This document shows positions 29,786-39,734 of a stretch of DNA of 64,000 nt, piece after piece. Position 1 is the stretch's first letter. The number at the start of each line of letters is the position of its first letter. The notes beneath the pieces are model-generated. The model was not told the DNA's origin. It did not search any database and saw only the letters and a program-made list of their open reading frames with translations. This DNA is from Nosocomiicoccus ampullae (lineage in GTDB: Bacteria > Bacillota > Bacilli > Staphylococcales > Salinicoccaceae), in contig NZ_MBFG01000002.1 in assembly GCF_001696685.1 (NCBI RefSeq), forward strand, positions 49,700 to 113,699, written 5' to 3'. A program made the position numbers and the translations under genes.

Positions 29786-30328
29786 TTAGTTATATAGTTC
29801 TGGTTTTAGTAAACCGATATATGGCAAGTTACGATAGTTTTCATTAAAATCTAGTCCGTAACCGACGACGAATCCTTCAGGAATTGTCGTACCGATATAT
29901 TTAACGTCGACTTCTAGTTTACGTTCAGGTACTGGCTTATCTAAAAGCGTAACAACTTCAACACTCTCAGCTTTTCTAGAACGTAAAAAGTCGATGATAT
30001 AGTTAAGAGTCGCACCTGTTTCGACGATATCTTCTACAATTACGACGTGACGCCCTTCAATTGACGTCGATAAGTCTTTCAGTATCTTTACTTCTCCTGT
30101 CGATTTTGTTCCGACGTAACTCGACACGTCCATAAAGTCCATTTCTAAGTGTGTATCGACGTACTTTACGAGGTCTCCCATAAACATGATCGAGCCTTTT
30201 AATAGCGCCACAAAAACCGGATTTTTACCATCGTAATCACGTGTTAACTCAGAAGCAAGTCGTTTCGTAATTTCTTTAATATCTTCTTCGCTAAAAAGTA
30301 TTTCATCAATATCATTTCTAAGCGTCAT
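29786..30328 (-). CDS. hpt: Hypoxanthine-guanine phosphoribosyltransferase
   Basis: Purine salvage: joins hypoxanthine or guanine to PRPP. 180 residues from ATG 30328, which has AGGAGTTA upstream; the longer frame starts inside tilS. Motifs: FVALLKGSIMFMGDLVKY, the PRPP loop VVIVEDIVETGATLNYI near residue 98, and VVGYGLDFNENYRNLPYIG at the C terminus. It overlaps the end of tilS by 11 bases. Confidence 0.96.
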   Translation of the reverse strand: MTLRNDIDEILFSEEDIKEITKRLASELTRDYDGKNPVFVALLKGSIMFMGDLVKYVDTHLEMDFMDVSSYVGTKSTGEVKILKDLSTSIEGRHVVIVEDIVETGATLNYIIDFLRSRKAESVEVVTLLDKPVPERKLEVDVKYIGTTIPEGFVVGYGLDFNENYRNLPYIGLLKPELYN

Positions 30329-31514
30329 AATATAACTCCTCAACATGTAAGTCTATTTTAAAATTGCTTAATAGTTCTATTATATTATAAATATTACCTA
30401 CCGCAACAATTGTACCGGTGTCATCGACAATAATCGGCATCGTTTTTCGCTTTTCATGACTAATTTTTTTGTCGATAAAAAGCCGATTCACTTTTTTAGT
30501 ACCGACGTTCGGTATCGCCACACGGTCACCTGGTTGAAACGTGCGAACGGTTAAGTTCGGCGAACCATCAACTGTAATTTTATAACCATTAAAATAGTAC
30601 GTGCCAGCGTCATCAATCGTCATCTCTAGATCGAACATTCGGTCACTTATGACGTAGCAATCGTCATAACTACAGACGAAACTTTGTTCACCAACTGGCA
30701 ATTCAAATTGACTCGTGTCACTCTGTAACAACCGAATCATTTCTTCACTATACGCTCTGCCGACGTTTAACCAGCGATTTAAGATATATACTTTTAATAT
30801 GTGACTACACGCGTTAAACTTCTTTCGGCTAACAGTCTTATCTTTAAGAAAGCTTTCAGCCTCTTGTTTAAAATATTGCGTCATTTCGTTGTAATCTTCT
30901 TTAAATTGCGTCAAACTTTCTAAATGCAGCTCGTCATGCTGTTCGATATTTGGTAACACTTCGTGACGGATATAATTTCTCGTATAGTCGTTCGTGTCGT
31001 TTGTATGATCTTCAAAATATTCAAGACGATGTTCATGTGCATACTGTTCGATTTCTTGTAAACGAACACTCATCATCGGTCGAAGTACTTTACCGAACTG
31101 AGACGGAATACCAATGCCTTTTAAATGGCGACCAGTTAATAACTCAAACATAATCGTTTCAAAGTCATCATCTTTATGATGCGCCGTTAAACAGTAATCG
31201 ATGTCGTATTCGTTTAACATGTCATAAAAGAACGCATATCGTAAGTCTCGCCCTTTTCGCTGTGAAAACTTGTCTAAATTTAATGTCGTCGATAAAAATA
31301 CATATCCGTCACTATCCGCCATTTTTCGTAACGCTTGTTCTTCACCGATAGAGGCCTCTCGACTCCCGTGGTTAACGTGTAATATATATAACTCTCGATA
31401 TGTATCTCTATAACGCGTTGTCAATAAATGATATAAAACCGTCGAGTCTATACCACCCGATAACGCTATGGCGATATTGTCTGACGGCGTCCAAGTGACG
31501 TTTAATTTGATCAT
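30318..31514 (-). CDS. tilS: tRNA(Ile)-lysidine synthetase
   Basis: Modifies C34 of the CAU-anticodon tRNA-Ile to lysidine so it reads AUA. PP-loop ATPase signature ALSGGIDSTVL at residues 16-27, HVNHGSREAS near 47, and LTAHHKDDDFETIMFELL near 110; a C-terminal tRNA-binding domain follows. 398 residues, slightly shorter than in Staphylococcus. Located between yabR (terminator between them) and hpt, as in Bacillus. Confidence 0.95.
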   Translation of the reverse strand: MIKLNVTWTPSDNIAIALSGGIDSTVLYHLLTTRYRDTYRELYILHVNHGSREASIGEEQALRKMADSDGYVFLSTTLNLDKFSQRKGRDLRYAFFYDMLNEYDIDYCLTAHHKDDDFETIMFELLTGRHLKGIGIPSQFGKVLRPMMSVRLQEIEQYAHEHRLEYFEDHTNDTNDYTRNYIRHEVLPNIEQHDELHLESLTQFKEDYNEMTQYFKQEAESFLKDKTVSRKKFNACSHILKVYILNRWLNVGRAYSEEMIRLLQSDTSQFELPVGEQSFVCSYDDCYVISDRMFDLEMTIDDAGTYYFNGYKITVDGSPNLTVRTFQPGDRVAIPNVGTKKVNRLFIDKKISHEKRKTMPIIVDDTGTIVAVGNIYNIIELLSNFKIDLHVEELYYDA

Positions 31515-31534
31515 TCACTTCACCCTATAAGGAT

Positions 31535-31564
31535 AAAAAAGGCTAGAAAATTCCAGCCTTTTTA
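31535..31564 (-). terminator. Terminator-like hairpin between yabR and tilS
   Basis: AAAAAAGGCT / AGCCTTTTTA stem around a GC-poor loop; symmetric, ten bases after the yabR stop. Readthrough into tilS-hpt-ftsH is likely because no clear promoter fits in the remaining gap. Confidence 0.7.
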
Positions 31565-31574
31565 CTTCTATTTA

Positions 31575-31937
31575 TTAACGTCCGCCGCGACGTGCGTCCG
31601 CTTGTCTTTTAATTGAACTCATACGCTCTTCACTATCTTTTAAGAAGTTTGAGAGTTTCTTTTCAAAGTCTTCTGGAGACTGTGCTCTACGTTGCTTTTT
31701 TGGTTTCTCTGCTTGTTTAATAGATAAAGAAATCTTTCCATCGTCGCCAACAGATAATACTTTTACTTCGACTTCATCGTTTACTTTAAGGTGATCATTA
31801 ATATCCTCAACGAATTTGTTTGCAACCTCACTAATGTGTACGAGACCACTCTTTCCATTCGGTAATTCAACAAATGCTCCGAACGGTTTAACTCCTGTGA
31901 CTTTTCCGACGAGTTTTTCGCCAACTTCAACTGACAT
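31575..31937 (-). CDS. yabR: S1-domain RNA-binding protein YabR
   Basis: 120 residues. The N-terminal S1 domain (VGEKLVGKVTGVKPFGAFVE, LVHISEVANKFVEDI, VKVLSVGDDGKISLSIK) spans residues 1-72 and is followed by a basic linker and an alpha-helical tail ending in RRGGR. The homologue (YabR / S. aureus CvfD-like) affects translation and stress gene expression in relatives; the exact target here is unknown. Sits between divIC and tilS as in Bacillus. Confidence 0.93.
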   Translation of the reverse strand: MSVEVGEKLVGKVTGVKPFGAFVELPNGKSGLVHISEVANKFVEDINDHLKVNDEVEVKVLSVGDDGKISLSIKQAEKPKKQRRAQSPEDFEKKLSNFLKDSEERMSSIKRQADARRGGR

Positions 31938-32012
31938 GAACTTAAATTTCCTCCTGAATAGTGTAGTAATGTTTATTTATCATAACATTAAATGCGACAA
32001 TAATCACTTTTA

Positions 32013-32441
32013 TTACTCTTTTGACTCTGAATCTTCGTTTTCATTTGTTTGTGTTTCTGTTTGAGTCGATTCTTTTTTAGATTCTGGTAACGAGAAAATC
32101 AGTTCTCCGCTACCAGACATAAAGAAATCTCCACGGGCAATACGACGAATATAATTTTCATCATTTAGTTGAATAATCTCTTGTTCAAGTTCTGCACGCT
32201 TCTCTTGTTTTTCTTCTAACACGAGTTCTGTTTCACGTACTTCGTCTTTTAACGCGCGATTCTCTACTTTTTGTTTGATGCCGCCAGATATGAATGCAAA
32301 TATAAAGACAAACGCGAGCATCGACACAATAATCATACGACGGCGTCTCACTTTACGCTCACCTTTAAGCGACTCTTTTTTAGAGTCTAAATCGATTGTA
32401 TATTTATTGAGCATTTTAATAATTTTGTTCGTCATTTGCAT
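32013..32441 (-). CDS. divIC: Cell division protein DivIC (FtsB-like)
   Basis: Bitopic divisome protein that with FtsL and DivIB activates septal wall synthesis. 142 residues. A basic cytosolic N-terminus is followed by one transmembrane helix at about 36-52 (MIIVSMLAFVFIFAFIS). An extracellular coiled coil (LKDEVRETELVLEEKQEKRA) leads to the conserved NDENYIRRIARGDFF motif near residue 95 and a Thr/Glu-rich tail. Two start candidates six bases apart; the first has AAAGGATG just before it. Position between rqcP and yabR is conserved. Confidence 0.92.
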   Translation of the reverse strand: MQMTNKIIKMLNKYTIDLDSKKESLKGERKVRRRRMIIVSMLAFVFIFAFISGGIKQKVENRALKDEVRETELVLEEKQEKRAELEQEIIQLNDENYIRRIARGDFFMSGSGELIFSLPESKKESTQTETQTNENEDSESKE

Positions 32442-32481
32442 TCACATCCTTTTATACAAGTTTACACGATTTTTTATACAG

Positions 32482-32763
32482 TTACCATCCAGATTCGTCT
32501 TTATCGTCTTCTATTTTTTCATCGTGTAGCATTTTTGCCATTAATTCGGCTTCTTCTTTTTTAGCATGCTCTTTTAAATCGAGGATTTCGTACGTGACGA
32601 TACGGTTCCCAAAACGAATTATAAGTTCGTCACCGACGTTAACTGTCGTGCCTGCTTTTGCGACTTTACCGTTTACTTCGATACGTCCGTCGTCACTCAT
32701 CGTCTTCGCAAGTGGACGACGTTTAATAATACGTGACACTTTTAAAAACTTATCGAGTCTCAT
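32482..32763 (-). CDS. rqcP: RqcP, S4-domain ribosome quality control factor
   Basis: 93-residue heat-shock-protein-15-like S4 RNA-binding protein (YabO). The S4 motif is MRLDKFLKVSRIIKRRPLAK...GRIEVNGKVAKAGTTVNVGD. In Bacillus it supports RqcH-directed poly-alanine tailing on stalled 50S subunits. Its start overlaps the end of yabN by 14 bases, so translation is likely coupled. Confidence 0.93.
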   Translation of the reverse strand: MRLDKFLKVSRIIKRRPLAKTMSDDGRIEVNGKVAKAGTTVNVGDELIIRFGNRIVTYEILDLKEHAKKEEAELMAKMLHDEKIEDDKDESGW

Positions 32764-33910
32764 GTTGTTCCTCCAATATTTCGCCTAACGATTTCCCTGA
32801 GTGAATCGTTTCCTTCATCCATTCAAGTACTGTCGTTGCGTATTCTTTTTCGTATTTTATACGTTCTGTTTTACCTTCTTTTTTCTTTTGAGCGTTCCAT
32901 ACTTCTGTTAACTCACTTTGATTGTTTACTTCAACATCTCCAAAAACGTGCGGATGTCTATGAACAATTTTACGATTTAAGCTCTCTAATACATCGTGGA
33001 AATTAAAATAACCGTCTCGTTCAGCAATCGCTGCGTGTAAACCGACTTGAAGTAAAATATCTCCCAGTTCTTCGACGAGAAGATTATCGTCTTCTTTTTC
33101 AATAGCTTCAATCACTTCATACGACTCTTCGAGTAAAAATCGTTCGAGCGATTGATGTGTTTGAACTTTATCCCACGGACATCCATTTTCACCAACGAGC
33201 ACTTGGTAAATTTCACGCATGTGGTAAATCGAACGGTTATCTAACGTTTTACTGTCCATTTTTTTGATAAACATCGTCATTAAATTCGAATTTGGTACGT
33301 CATAATCGATTTCTTCGAGTGGTTTTGTAATTAGTTTTTCTTCACGGCTACCAGCTGCGACAATTAAAGTGACTGGCGTCTCTGGTTCGTAATAGTCGAG
33401 AAGCGTCAGTTTCACATCCGACACTGAAAACTGATCGTACACTTGTGTAATTAGTGTATGTTGACGGTGATTTAAATCGCGTTCAGTTAATGTCGAACCA
33501 TCTAAAATTTGAAACCCTTCGTTTACACGAATATTTACCGCTTCAATACACACGTCGATAAAACTCTGTCCACCAATAACATCTACTTCCACACCAGCAT
33601 CGTTATTTAGCAGTAATTCTGTCGTCGTTTCGTATAACAACGGTGATCCAGGTACTGCATAAATGATGTCTGTATCTTTTCCTTTTGATAGTAATGTGTC
33701 TACGATTTTTTCGTACGTCTCTTCGAACGTTTCACTTTCAACGTAATAATTGTCAAATGATTTATACGAAATATTTTCAGTATGCAGCAGTTCGACAGCA
33801 GGATGATCGTTTGTACGTAAGTATACAAAGTCGCTTGTTTTTAATCTGTTATAAACACCAACTGTCATATGATCGACGTCACTACTTCCAAGACCGACAA
33901 TCGTTATCAT
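32750..33910 (-). CDS. yabN: YabN: tetrapyrrole-methylase-like domain fused to MazG NTP pyrophosphohydrolase
   Basis: 386-residue fusion. The N-terminal domain (MITIVGLGSSDVDHMTVGVY, YAVPGSPLLYETTTEL) has the SAM-dependent tetrapyrrole methylase fold without an evident specific role. The C-terminal MazG domain has CPWDKVQTHQSLERFLLEES near residue 240 and the metal-binding EELGDILLQVGLHAAIA near 280. It hydrolyses non-canonical NTPs in relatives. Located between mfd and rqcP as in Bacillus and Staphylococcus, overlapping mfd by 4 nt. Confidence 0.93.
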   Translation of the reverse strand: MITIVGLGSSDVDHMTVGVYNRLKTSDFVYLRTNDHPAVELLHTENISYKSFDNYYVESETFEETYEKIVDTLLSKGKDTDIIYAVPGSPLLYETTTELLLNNDAGVEVDVIGGQSFIDVCIEAVNIRVNEGFQILDGSTLTERDLNHRQHTLITQVYDQFSVSDVKLTLLDYYEPETPVTLIVAAGSREEKLITKPLEEIDYDVPNSNLMTMFIKKMDSKTLDNRSIYHMREIYQVLVGENGCPWDKVQTHQSLERFLLEESYEVIEAIEKEDDNLLVEELGDILLQVGLHAAIAERDGYFNFHDVLESLNRKIVHRHPHVFGDVEVNNQSELTEVWNAQKKKEGKTERIKYEKEYATTVLEWMKETIHSGKSLGEILEEQHETR

Positions 33911-36900
33911 ACCGCTTCCTCCTTTTTACTATTCAGCGAGCGTTTTAAAATATCGATAAATAGCTTAATGTCTTTCGATTTCACTTGAAACTGAATTTCG
34001 TTATTTTGTACTCGAATACGAAGTTCTCTTTTATAATCATTCGTGTCGATAAACAACCGTTCGCCGTCAATTTGTGCTGTTGCGTCTTTCGTTAAGTTTA
34101 AATAGAAGTATTGTTTATCTTCATATACTCTATACCCACCGAGTATTAGTGCATAAATCTTCACACGTACGAGGTCGATTAAATTCTCGACTTCTACTGG
34201 GTATTCTCCAAATCGGTCGATCATTTCATCTTCAATATCTCGTAACGCTTCAATACTACCCACTGCTCTTAAACGTTTATATAGGTCAATTTTCGATTGC
34301 TCATGTGAAATATAAGATGCTGGTAAATATGCATCGAGTTCGATTTCGACTGGTATGTTTGCAGGTTCCTTTTCTTCAATAGATAAACCACGCTTTTCTA
34401 GCACAGCAGTCTCTAACATATCTGAATATAACTCGTATCCAACTGAATCGATGAATCCAGATTGGTGTTTACCGAGTAAGTTCCCGGCACCACGTATATT
34501 TAAGTCGCGCATCGCAATTTTAAACCCGCTTCCGAGTTCAGTGTATTCTTTAATTGCCGCAAGTCGCTTTTCAGCAACTTCTGTTAACACTTTGTTTGGT
34601 TGATAGAAAAGATACGCGTAACTAATTCGGTTACTACGACCAACGCGACCTCTAATTTGATACAGTTGCGACAATCCGAAGCGATCTGAGTCTTCAATAA
34701 TTAGAGTATTTGCGTTCGGCACGTCGACACCCGTTTCGATAATCGTCGTCGTCACGAGTATGTCGTACTCGTTATTGACGAACGCTTGCATCGTCTCTTC
34801 GATTTCTAACTCAGTCATTCTCGCGTGCATCACTCCAACACTCGCATCAGGCACGAGCGTTTCAATGTGAATTGCTTTTTCGTAAATCGTATCCGTACGA
34901 TTATGAAGATAAAACACTTGTCCGCCTCTTGCGAGTTCACGGTTAATTGCTTCTTTGACGAAGTTCCCGTTATATTCTAAGACGTACGTTTGAACTGGGA
35001 AACGGTTTTGTGGAGGCGTCTCGATCACTGATAAGTCTCTAACACCCATTAAACTCATGTGTAGCGTTCTTGGAATCGGTGTAGCCGTTAAAGTTAATAC
35101 GTCGACGTTTGTTTTTAGCTGCTTAATGCGCTCCTTATGTTTTACACCAAAGCGCTGCTCTTCGTCGACAATGAGAAGTCCAAGGTCTTTAAACTCTACC
35201 GTTTTACCGAGAATCGTATGTGTACCGATAACGATATCGACCGTTCCTTCTTTTAGACCTTTTTTAACTTCACGCATTTCTTTAGGCGTTCTAAAACGCG
35301 ACATCATCTCCACGTTGACTGGGAAATCTTCAATACGTTCAATGAACGTTTCATAGTGCTGTGCGGCTAAAATCGTCGTCGGTACGAGTACCGCGACTTG
35401 TTTGCCGTCTTGAACTGCTTTAAATGCTGCACGAATTGCGACCTCTGTTTTACCATAACCAACGTCACCACATAGCAGTCGGTCCATTGGCTGCACTCTT
35501 TCCATATCTTGTTTAATTTCGTGAATAGATGCAAGTTGGTCTGGCGTCTCTTCATAAGGGAAACGTTCTTCAAATGACTGAACCATGTCATTATCTGGAC
35601 TAAATTTAAACCCTTCAGTCGCTGCACGTTCTTGGTACAACTTAAGTAATTCGTCAGCAAGTTCATTTACGCTACTTTCAACTTTCGCTTTTGTTTTCTT
35701 CCACTCTGTACCTCCGAGCTTATGCATTTTTGGTGCACCGTCGTCACTAGAGACGTATTTTTGTACGAGGTCCATTTGATCGACAGGGATAAATAATTGG
35801 TCCGTCCCTTTATATTGAAGTTTCATATAGTCATTGTGTAGACCGCCAACTTCTAACGTTTCTATACCGAGATAACGCCCAACACCGTGATGTACGTGTA
35901 CGATATAATCTCCGACGTTTAATTCTTGATAAGATTTAATTTTTTCAGCATTAGATAGCTTTTTCGTACGACGCTTCTTTTTTGACGTACGGTTATAGAG
36001 CTCTTTACTCGTTAAAACTGCAGCATGCATAAATGGCAGTATAAAACCTGCATCGAATTCTCCAATGGATAGTACAACACCATTTTCTACATCTTCAGGA
36101 AGTTCTTTTATGAAACTATCGATATTTAAATCTTCGAGTAACTGGCGCGTCTTTTTTAGTTCTTCTTCGTCACGTAAAACGATGTTTACTAAAAAGCCAT
36201 CACGTACCATCTGATTAATGTTGGATGCGAGTATATCGTATTGTCCGTAATAAATTTCAGTCGGTTTCACAGAGATTTTAACGATGTCTTGTACGTTCAC
36301 AGGTAGCGCACTTAAAAATAGTGTAAAATAAATCGCATCTCTTTTATACAGACGCTCGAGTTGATGCTCTAAATAATTTCCACCTTCACTGAGCATCTTA
36401 CCTGCTTCTTGAAGGCTTTCGTAATAATTATGCATCGCACGGACTTCACGTTCAAAACTTGCTTCTATCGTTTTGACTTCATCGATTAATATAATCGCAT
36501 CTTCACTAATATAGTCTAAAATCGATACTTCATCGTCATAAAGTAAATGACTAAATTGGCTTAAATGACTCATCGTATAGTCTTTATTAGTCAACTTCTC
36601 GAAGTACGTATCGAGTGATTCATGTGCACCTTTGTCGATTGTTTCTTTCGTTTTATCGTACAGCTTTGTAATATGCTCAATCAGCGCGTCGCGTTCATCT
36701 TCTTCTAACACATATTCTGAAAATGGTTCGAGCGTGACAGATTCTAGATTATGTGTAGAACGCTTTGTTTCTTCGTCAATGGCGCGTATTGAGTCGACCT
36801 CTGTGTCGAATAATTCGATACGTACGAGCCCACTCGACATATACACGTCAAAAATATCTCCACGTACTGCGAATTCACCGAAGTTTTGGACCTCTTCACG

Positions 36901-37383
36901 TCTCACGTATCCAACGTCAGATAAGTAACGAATAAACGCATCATAATCGATATCACTACCGAGCTCTAATTTCTTTTTGTATGTCGATAGTTTTTCCGGC
37001 ACCATTAACGGCTTCATAAGTCCTTCTGTCGGCACGATAAATAACCCTTTCTCTCTTTCAAGAAGGGCATATAACGTTCGCATGCGCTCTTTTTTAAATT
37101 CTGGGCTTTGGTCTGCCATCGTTTCAATCATAATGTCGCCAACAGGAAATGTATACACGTCTTCTGTATACGCCATTAGTTGGCTTTGTAGTTTTTCCAT
37201 TTTATGATTGTTTTCAACAAATAACACGACGGGTGAATCGTTCGCTTCGACGACCTCGTGAAATAACGGTCCTTTAAACTCATCTGTTATACCCGTAACG
37301 AGTAGTGACTGATCGGGCGTATAGTCTAAAACCTCTCTCACGCGAGAGTCTTGTCTGATTCTCTCTTTAACTCTGTTATGCAT
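33907..37383 (-). CDS. mfd: Transcription-repair coupling factor Mfd
   Basis: Superfamily 2 translocase that removes stalled RNA polymerase and recruits UvrA. About 1158 residues from the ATG at 37383, preferred because GGTGA is correctly spaced and overlaps the pth stop. Domains: UvrB-like N-terminal module (residues 1-330), RNA-polymerase-interacting CarD-like domain (NVGDYIVHVHHGVGRYLGIE, near 480), Walker A LLCGDVGYGKTEVA (near 630), DEEQ box IVDEEQRFG, helicase motif QIRGRVGRSN, and a C-terminal TRCF domain. Confidence 0.98.
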   Translation of the reverse strand: MHNRVKERIRQDSRVREVLDYTPDQSLLVTGITDEFKGPLFHEVVEANDSPVVLFVENNHKMEKLQSQLMAYTEDVYTFPVGDIMIETMADQSPEFKKERMRTLYALLEREKGLFIVPTEGLMKPLMVPEKLSTYKKKLELGSDIDYDAFIRYLSDVGYVRREEVQNFGEFAVRGDIFDVYMSSGLVRIELFDTEVDSIRAIDEETKRSTHNLESVTLEPFSEYVLEEDERDALIEHITKLYDKTKETIDKGAHESLDTYFEKLTNKDYTMSHLSQFSHLLYDDEVSILDYISEDAIILIDEVKTIEASFEREVRAMHNYYESLQEAGKMLSEGGNYLEHQLERLYKRDAIYFTLFLSALPVNVQDIVKISVKPTEIYYGQYDILASNINQMVRDGFLVNIVLRDEEELKKTRQLLEDLNIDSFIKELPEDVENGVVLSIGEFDAGFILPFMHAAVLTSKELYNRTSKKKRRTKKLSNAEKIKSYQELNVGDYIVHVHHGVGRYLGIETLEVGGLHNDYMKLQYKGTDQLFIPVDQMDLVQKYVSSDDGAPKMHKLGGTEWKKTKAKVESSVNELADELLKLYQERAATEGFKFSPDNDMVQSFEERFPYEETPDQLASIHEIKQDMERVQPMDRLLCGDVGYGKTEVAIRAAFKAVQDGKQVAVLVPTTILAAQHYETFIERIEDFPVNVEMMSRFRTPKEMREVKKGLKEGTVDIVIGTHTILGKTVEFKDLGLLIVDEEQRFGVKHKERIKQLKTNVDVLTLTATPIPRTLHMSLMGVRDLSVIETPPQNRFPVQTYVLEYNGNFVKEAINRELARGGQVFYLHNRTDTIYEKAIHIETLVPDASVGVMHARMTELEIEETMQAFVNNEYDILVTTTIIETGVDVPNANTLIIEDSDRFGLSQLYQIRGRVGRSNRISYAYLFYQPNKVLTEVAEKRLAAIKEYTELGSGFKIAMRDLNIRGAGNLLGKHQSGFIDSVGYELYSDMLETAVLEKRGLSIEEKEPANIPVEIELDAYLPASYISHEQSKIDLYKRLRAVGSIEALRDIEDEMIDRFGEYPVEVENLIDLVRVKIYALILGGYRVYEDKQYFYLNLTKDATAQIDGERLFIDTNDYKRELRIRVQNNEIQFQVKSKDIKLFIDILKRSLNSKKEEAV

Positions 37384-37948
37384 TGATATCACCGTTATAA
37401 CGGTTCATAACATCTATAAAGTCGTGATTGATTGCCATTTCACACGCATCTGTCGTGACGTCTAACACTTTTTCGAGTGTGACCATGTCTTCTTTTGTGA
37501 ATTTTGATAACACCCAGTTCACGATTGGCATTGGACCATCTGGACGACCAATTCCAATACGAATACGCTTATATTTTTCAGTTTTGAAGTGTTGGTTTAA
37601 CGAACGAATCCCGTTATGCCCGCCCGCACTACCTTTTTGACGCAGTCTCAGCTTCCCGAGTCCAAGATCCATATCGTCATATAATATATAAACGTCGTCG
37701 AGTTCAATATTGAAATAATCGATTAACGGACGCACGCCTTCCCCAGATAAGTTCATAAATGTTTGAGGTTTAACGAGCATTACCTTTTCGCCGTTCACTA
37801 AACCTGTACCAAATTCACATTTAAACTTATTTTCATCTAAATCGATATTTAAACTATCACTTAATTTATCAATCGCCATAAATCCAACGTTATGACGTGT
37901 ATTGTCATATTTAGGTCCTGGGTTCCCAAGTCCAACAAAGCACTTCAT
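37376..37948 (-). CDS. pth: Peptidyl-tRNA hydrolase
   Basis: Recycles peptidyl-tRNA released from ribosomes. 190 residues, starting MKCFVGLGNPGPKYDNTRHNVG with the catalytic His at residue 20. KPQTFMNLSGEGV and DDMDLGLGKLRLR (catalytic Asp region) follow, then GSAGGHNGIRSL. It overlaps mfd by eight bases and follows the rplY terminator. Confidence 0.97.
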   Translation of the reverse strand: MKCFVGLGNPGPKYDNTRHNVGFMAIDKLSDSLNIDLDENKFKCEFGTGLVNGEKVMLVKPQTFMNLSGEGVRPLIDYFNIELDDVYILYDDMDLGLGKLRLRQKGSAGGHNGIRSLNQHFKTEKYKRIRIGIGRPDGPMPIVNWVLSKFTKEDMVTLEKVLDVTTDACEMAINHDFIDVMNRYNGDINA

Positions 37949-37963
37949 AATCTTTCCTCCATA

Positions 37964-37992
37964 TTAAAAAAGGCGATGGTTCCCCACCGCCC
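37964..37992 (-). terminator. Terminator of rplY
   Basis: Minus strand GGGCGGTGG-GGAA-CCATCGCC followed by TTTTTT, 14 bases past the rplY stop and before pth. Confidence 0.88.
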
Positions 37993-38006
37993 TAGCAATA
38001 ATTATA

Positions 38007-38633
38007 TTACTCTTCGTCTTCAGATGATTCTTCTGCAGGTGCTTCTTCAGCAGCTTCTTCTGAATCTTCTGCGTCTTCTTCAACTTCTTCTTGTGGTACA
38101 GATACCATTGCAAGAGTAGTGTCATCTTCGTTTTCAATCGTGAATGAGAACTTATCACGGATATCTCCGACAGTAATTGAATCACCAATTTCAAGTGCTT
38201 CAACATTTACTTCAAGCTCTTCAGGGATGTCCGCTGGACGAGCTGTAACTTCAACAACGAAGTTTGGTTGTTCAACAACTCCGCCTTCTTTTTCACCAGC
38301 AGCTTCACCAACAGTAACAACACTTACTTCTACTGTTCTTTCTTCATCCATGTTGATTGCGATGAAGTCGATGTGGTCCACTCTATTTTTTAATGATTCG
38401 AATTGATATTCGTTCACCATTGCTTGAACTGTTTTACCGTCAAGTTCAAGATCGATTACACCGTTACGTCCGATTTCACGAATTAATTTAATAAATTCTA
38501 CTTCGTCGACAGTAACTGATGTGTTTTCTACATTATAACCGTAAAGTACCGCAGGTACTTTGCCAGCTGCACGTAATTCATTGAGTTCACCTTTTGTTAA
38601 ACTCTCTCTTGAATTCGCAACTAGTTTTGCCAT
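38007..38633 (-). CDS. rplY: 50S ribosomal protein L25, Ctc form
   Basis: General-stress L25 with C-terminal extension; binds 5S rRNA. 208 residues from ATG 38633 (GGTGG site seven bases away). The N-terminal L25 domain is [20 protein letters not shown] through about residue 95. The beta-rich CTC domain ([20 protein letters not shown]) and a low-complexity acidic tail of about 30 residues follow. Gene order prs-rplY-pth is conserved. Confidence 0.95.
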   Translation of the reverse strand: MAKLVANSRESLTKGELNELRAAGKVPAVLYGYNVENTSVTVDEVEFIKLIREIGRNGVIDLELDGKTVQAMVNEYQFESLKNRVDHIDFIAINMDEERTVEVSVVTVGEAAGEKEGGVVEQPNFVVEVTARPADIPEELEVNVEALEIGDSITVGDIRDKFSFTIENEDDTTLAMVSVPQEEVEEDAEDSEEAAEEAPAEESSEDEE

Positions 38634-38747
38634 TATATTTTCCACCTTTCATAAACTAGCAGTCATTTTACCACTTTAACAAATAGCCATACGTAATAAT
38701 ACCATATAATAGGATATATTGTAAAAGTATTTTAACAATATTTAACT

Positions 38748-39719
38748 TTAGTCAAATAAGCGACTGACTGAACGCTCTTCGTGAATACGAGTAATTGCTT
38801 CAGCAAGTAACTCTCCAACTGAAAGTTGCTTAATTTTATCGATTTGTTTTTCTTCAGGTAATTTAATTGAGTTTGTTACGATTACCTCTTTAATTTGTGA
38901 CTCTTGTAAGTTTTCGATTGCTTTACCAGATAATACTGGGTGTGAACAACATACGTACACTTCAGTCGCACCCTCTTCGATTAACTTATCTGCTGCAAGT
39001 TTAATCGTACCACCTGTGTCGATAATGTCATCGATAACGATTGCTGTTTTACCTTTAATGTCACCGACGATACTCATTACTTCTGCAACGTTCGCACGTG
39101 GACGACGTTTATCGATGATCGCAATTGGTGAACCGAGTCTTTCAGCCATACGGCGTGCACGTGTCACCCCACCGTGGTCCGGTGATACGATAACCACTTC
39201 TTCTTCATAGTTTAAGTCGTGTTTTTCATCTTCAAAGTATTTCGTGATTAATGGAACACTCGTTAAGTGGTCGATTGGAATATCGAAGAACCCTTGAATT
39301 TGTGCAGCGTGTAAGTCGATAGACACAACGCGGTCTGCACCTGCTGTTTCAAGTAAGTTCGCAACGAGTTTCGCTGTAATTGGTTCACGTGGACGAGATT
39401 TTCTATCTTGACGCGCGTAACCATAGTACGGAATAACTAAGTTGATGCGGCGTGCTGATGCACGTCTTAACGCATCTATCATAATTAATAACTCCATTAA
39501 GTGTGCGTTTACTGGCTCTGACGTTGGTTGTACGACAAAGATATCTTTACCACGTACACTTTCTAACACGTCTACTTGCACTTCTTGGTCTGAGAAGCGA
39601 TTCACTTTACACTTCCCTAACTCTACACCTAGATGGTCTGCGATTTCTTGAGCAAGTGGTTCGTTTGCAGATAAAGTAAATACTTTCATGTCATCTTTAA
39701 TGTTTTGCTGATTTCCCAT
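38748..39719 (-). CDS. prs: Ribose-phosphate pyrophosphokinase
   Basis: Makes PRPP for nucleotide, His and Trp synthesis. 323 residues. Motifs: [38 protein letters not shown] (catalytic flexible loop start), [20 protein letters not shown], and the PRPP signature [17 protein letters not shown] near residue 225. Immediately downstream of glmU (15-base gap), the universal Firmicute arrangement. Confidence 0.98.
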   Translation of the reverse strand: MGNQQNIKDDMKVFTLSANEPLAQEIADHLGVELGKCKVNRFSDQEVQVDVLESVRGKDIFVVQPTSEPVNAHLMELLIMIDALRRASARRINLVIPYYGYARQDRKSRPREPITAKLVANLLETAGADRVVSIDLHAAQIQGFFDIPIDHLTSVPLITKYFEDEKHDLNYEEEVVIVSPDHGGVTRARRMAERLGSPIAIIDKRRPRANVAEVMSIVGDIKGKTAIVIDDIIDTGGTIKLAADKLIEEGATEVYVCCSHPVLSGKAIENLQESQIKEVIVTNSIKLPEEKQIDKIKQLSVGELLAEAITRIHEERSVSRLFD

Positions 39720-39734
39720 AATATCCTCCAGCGG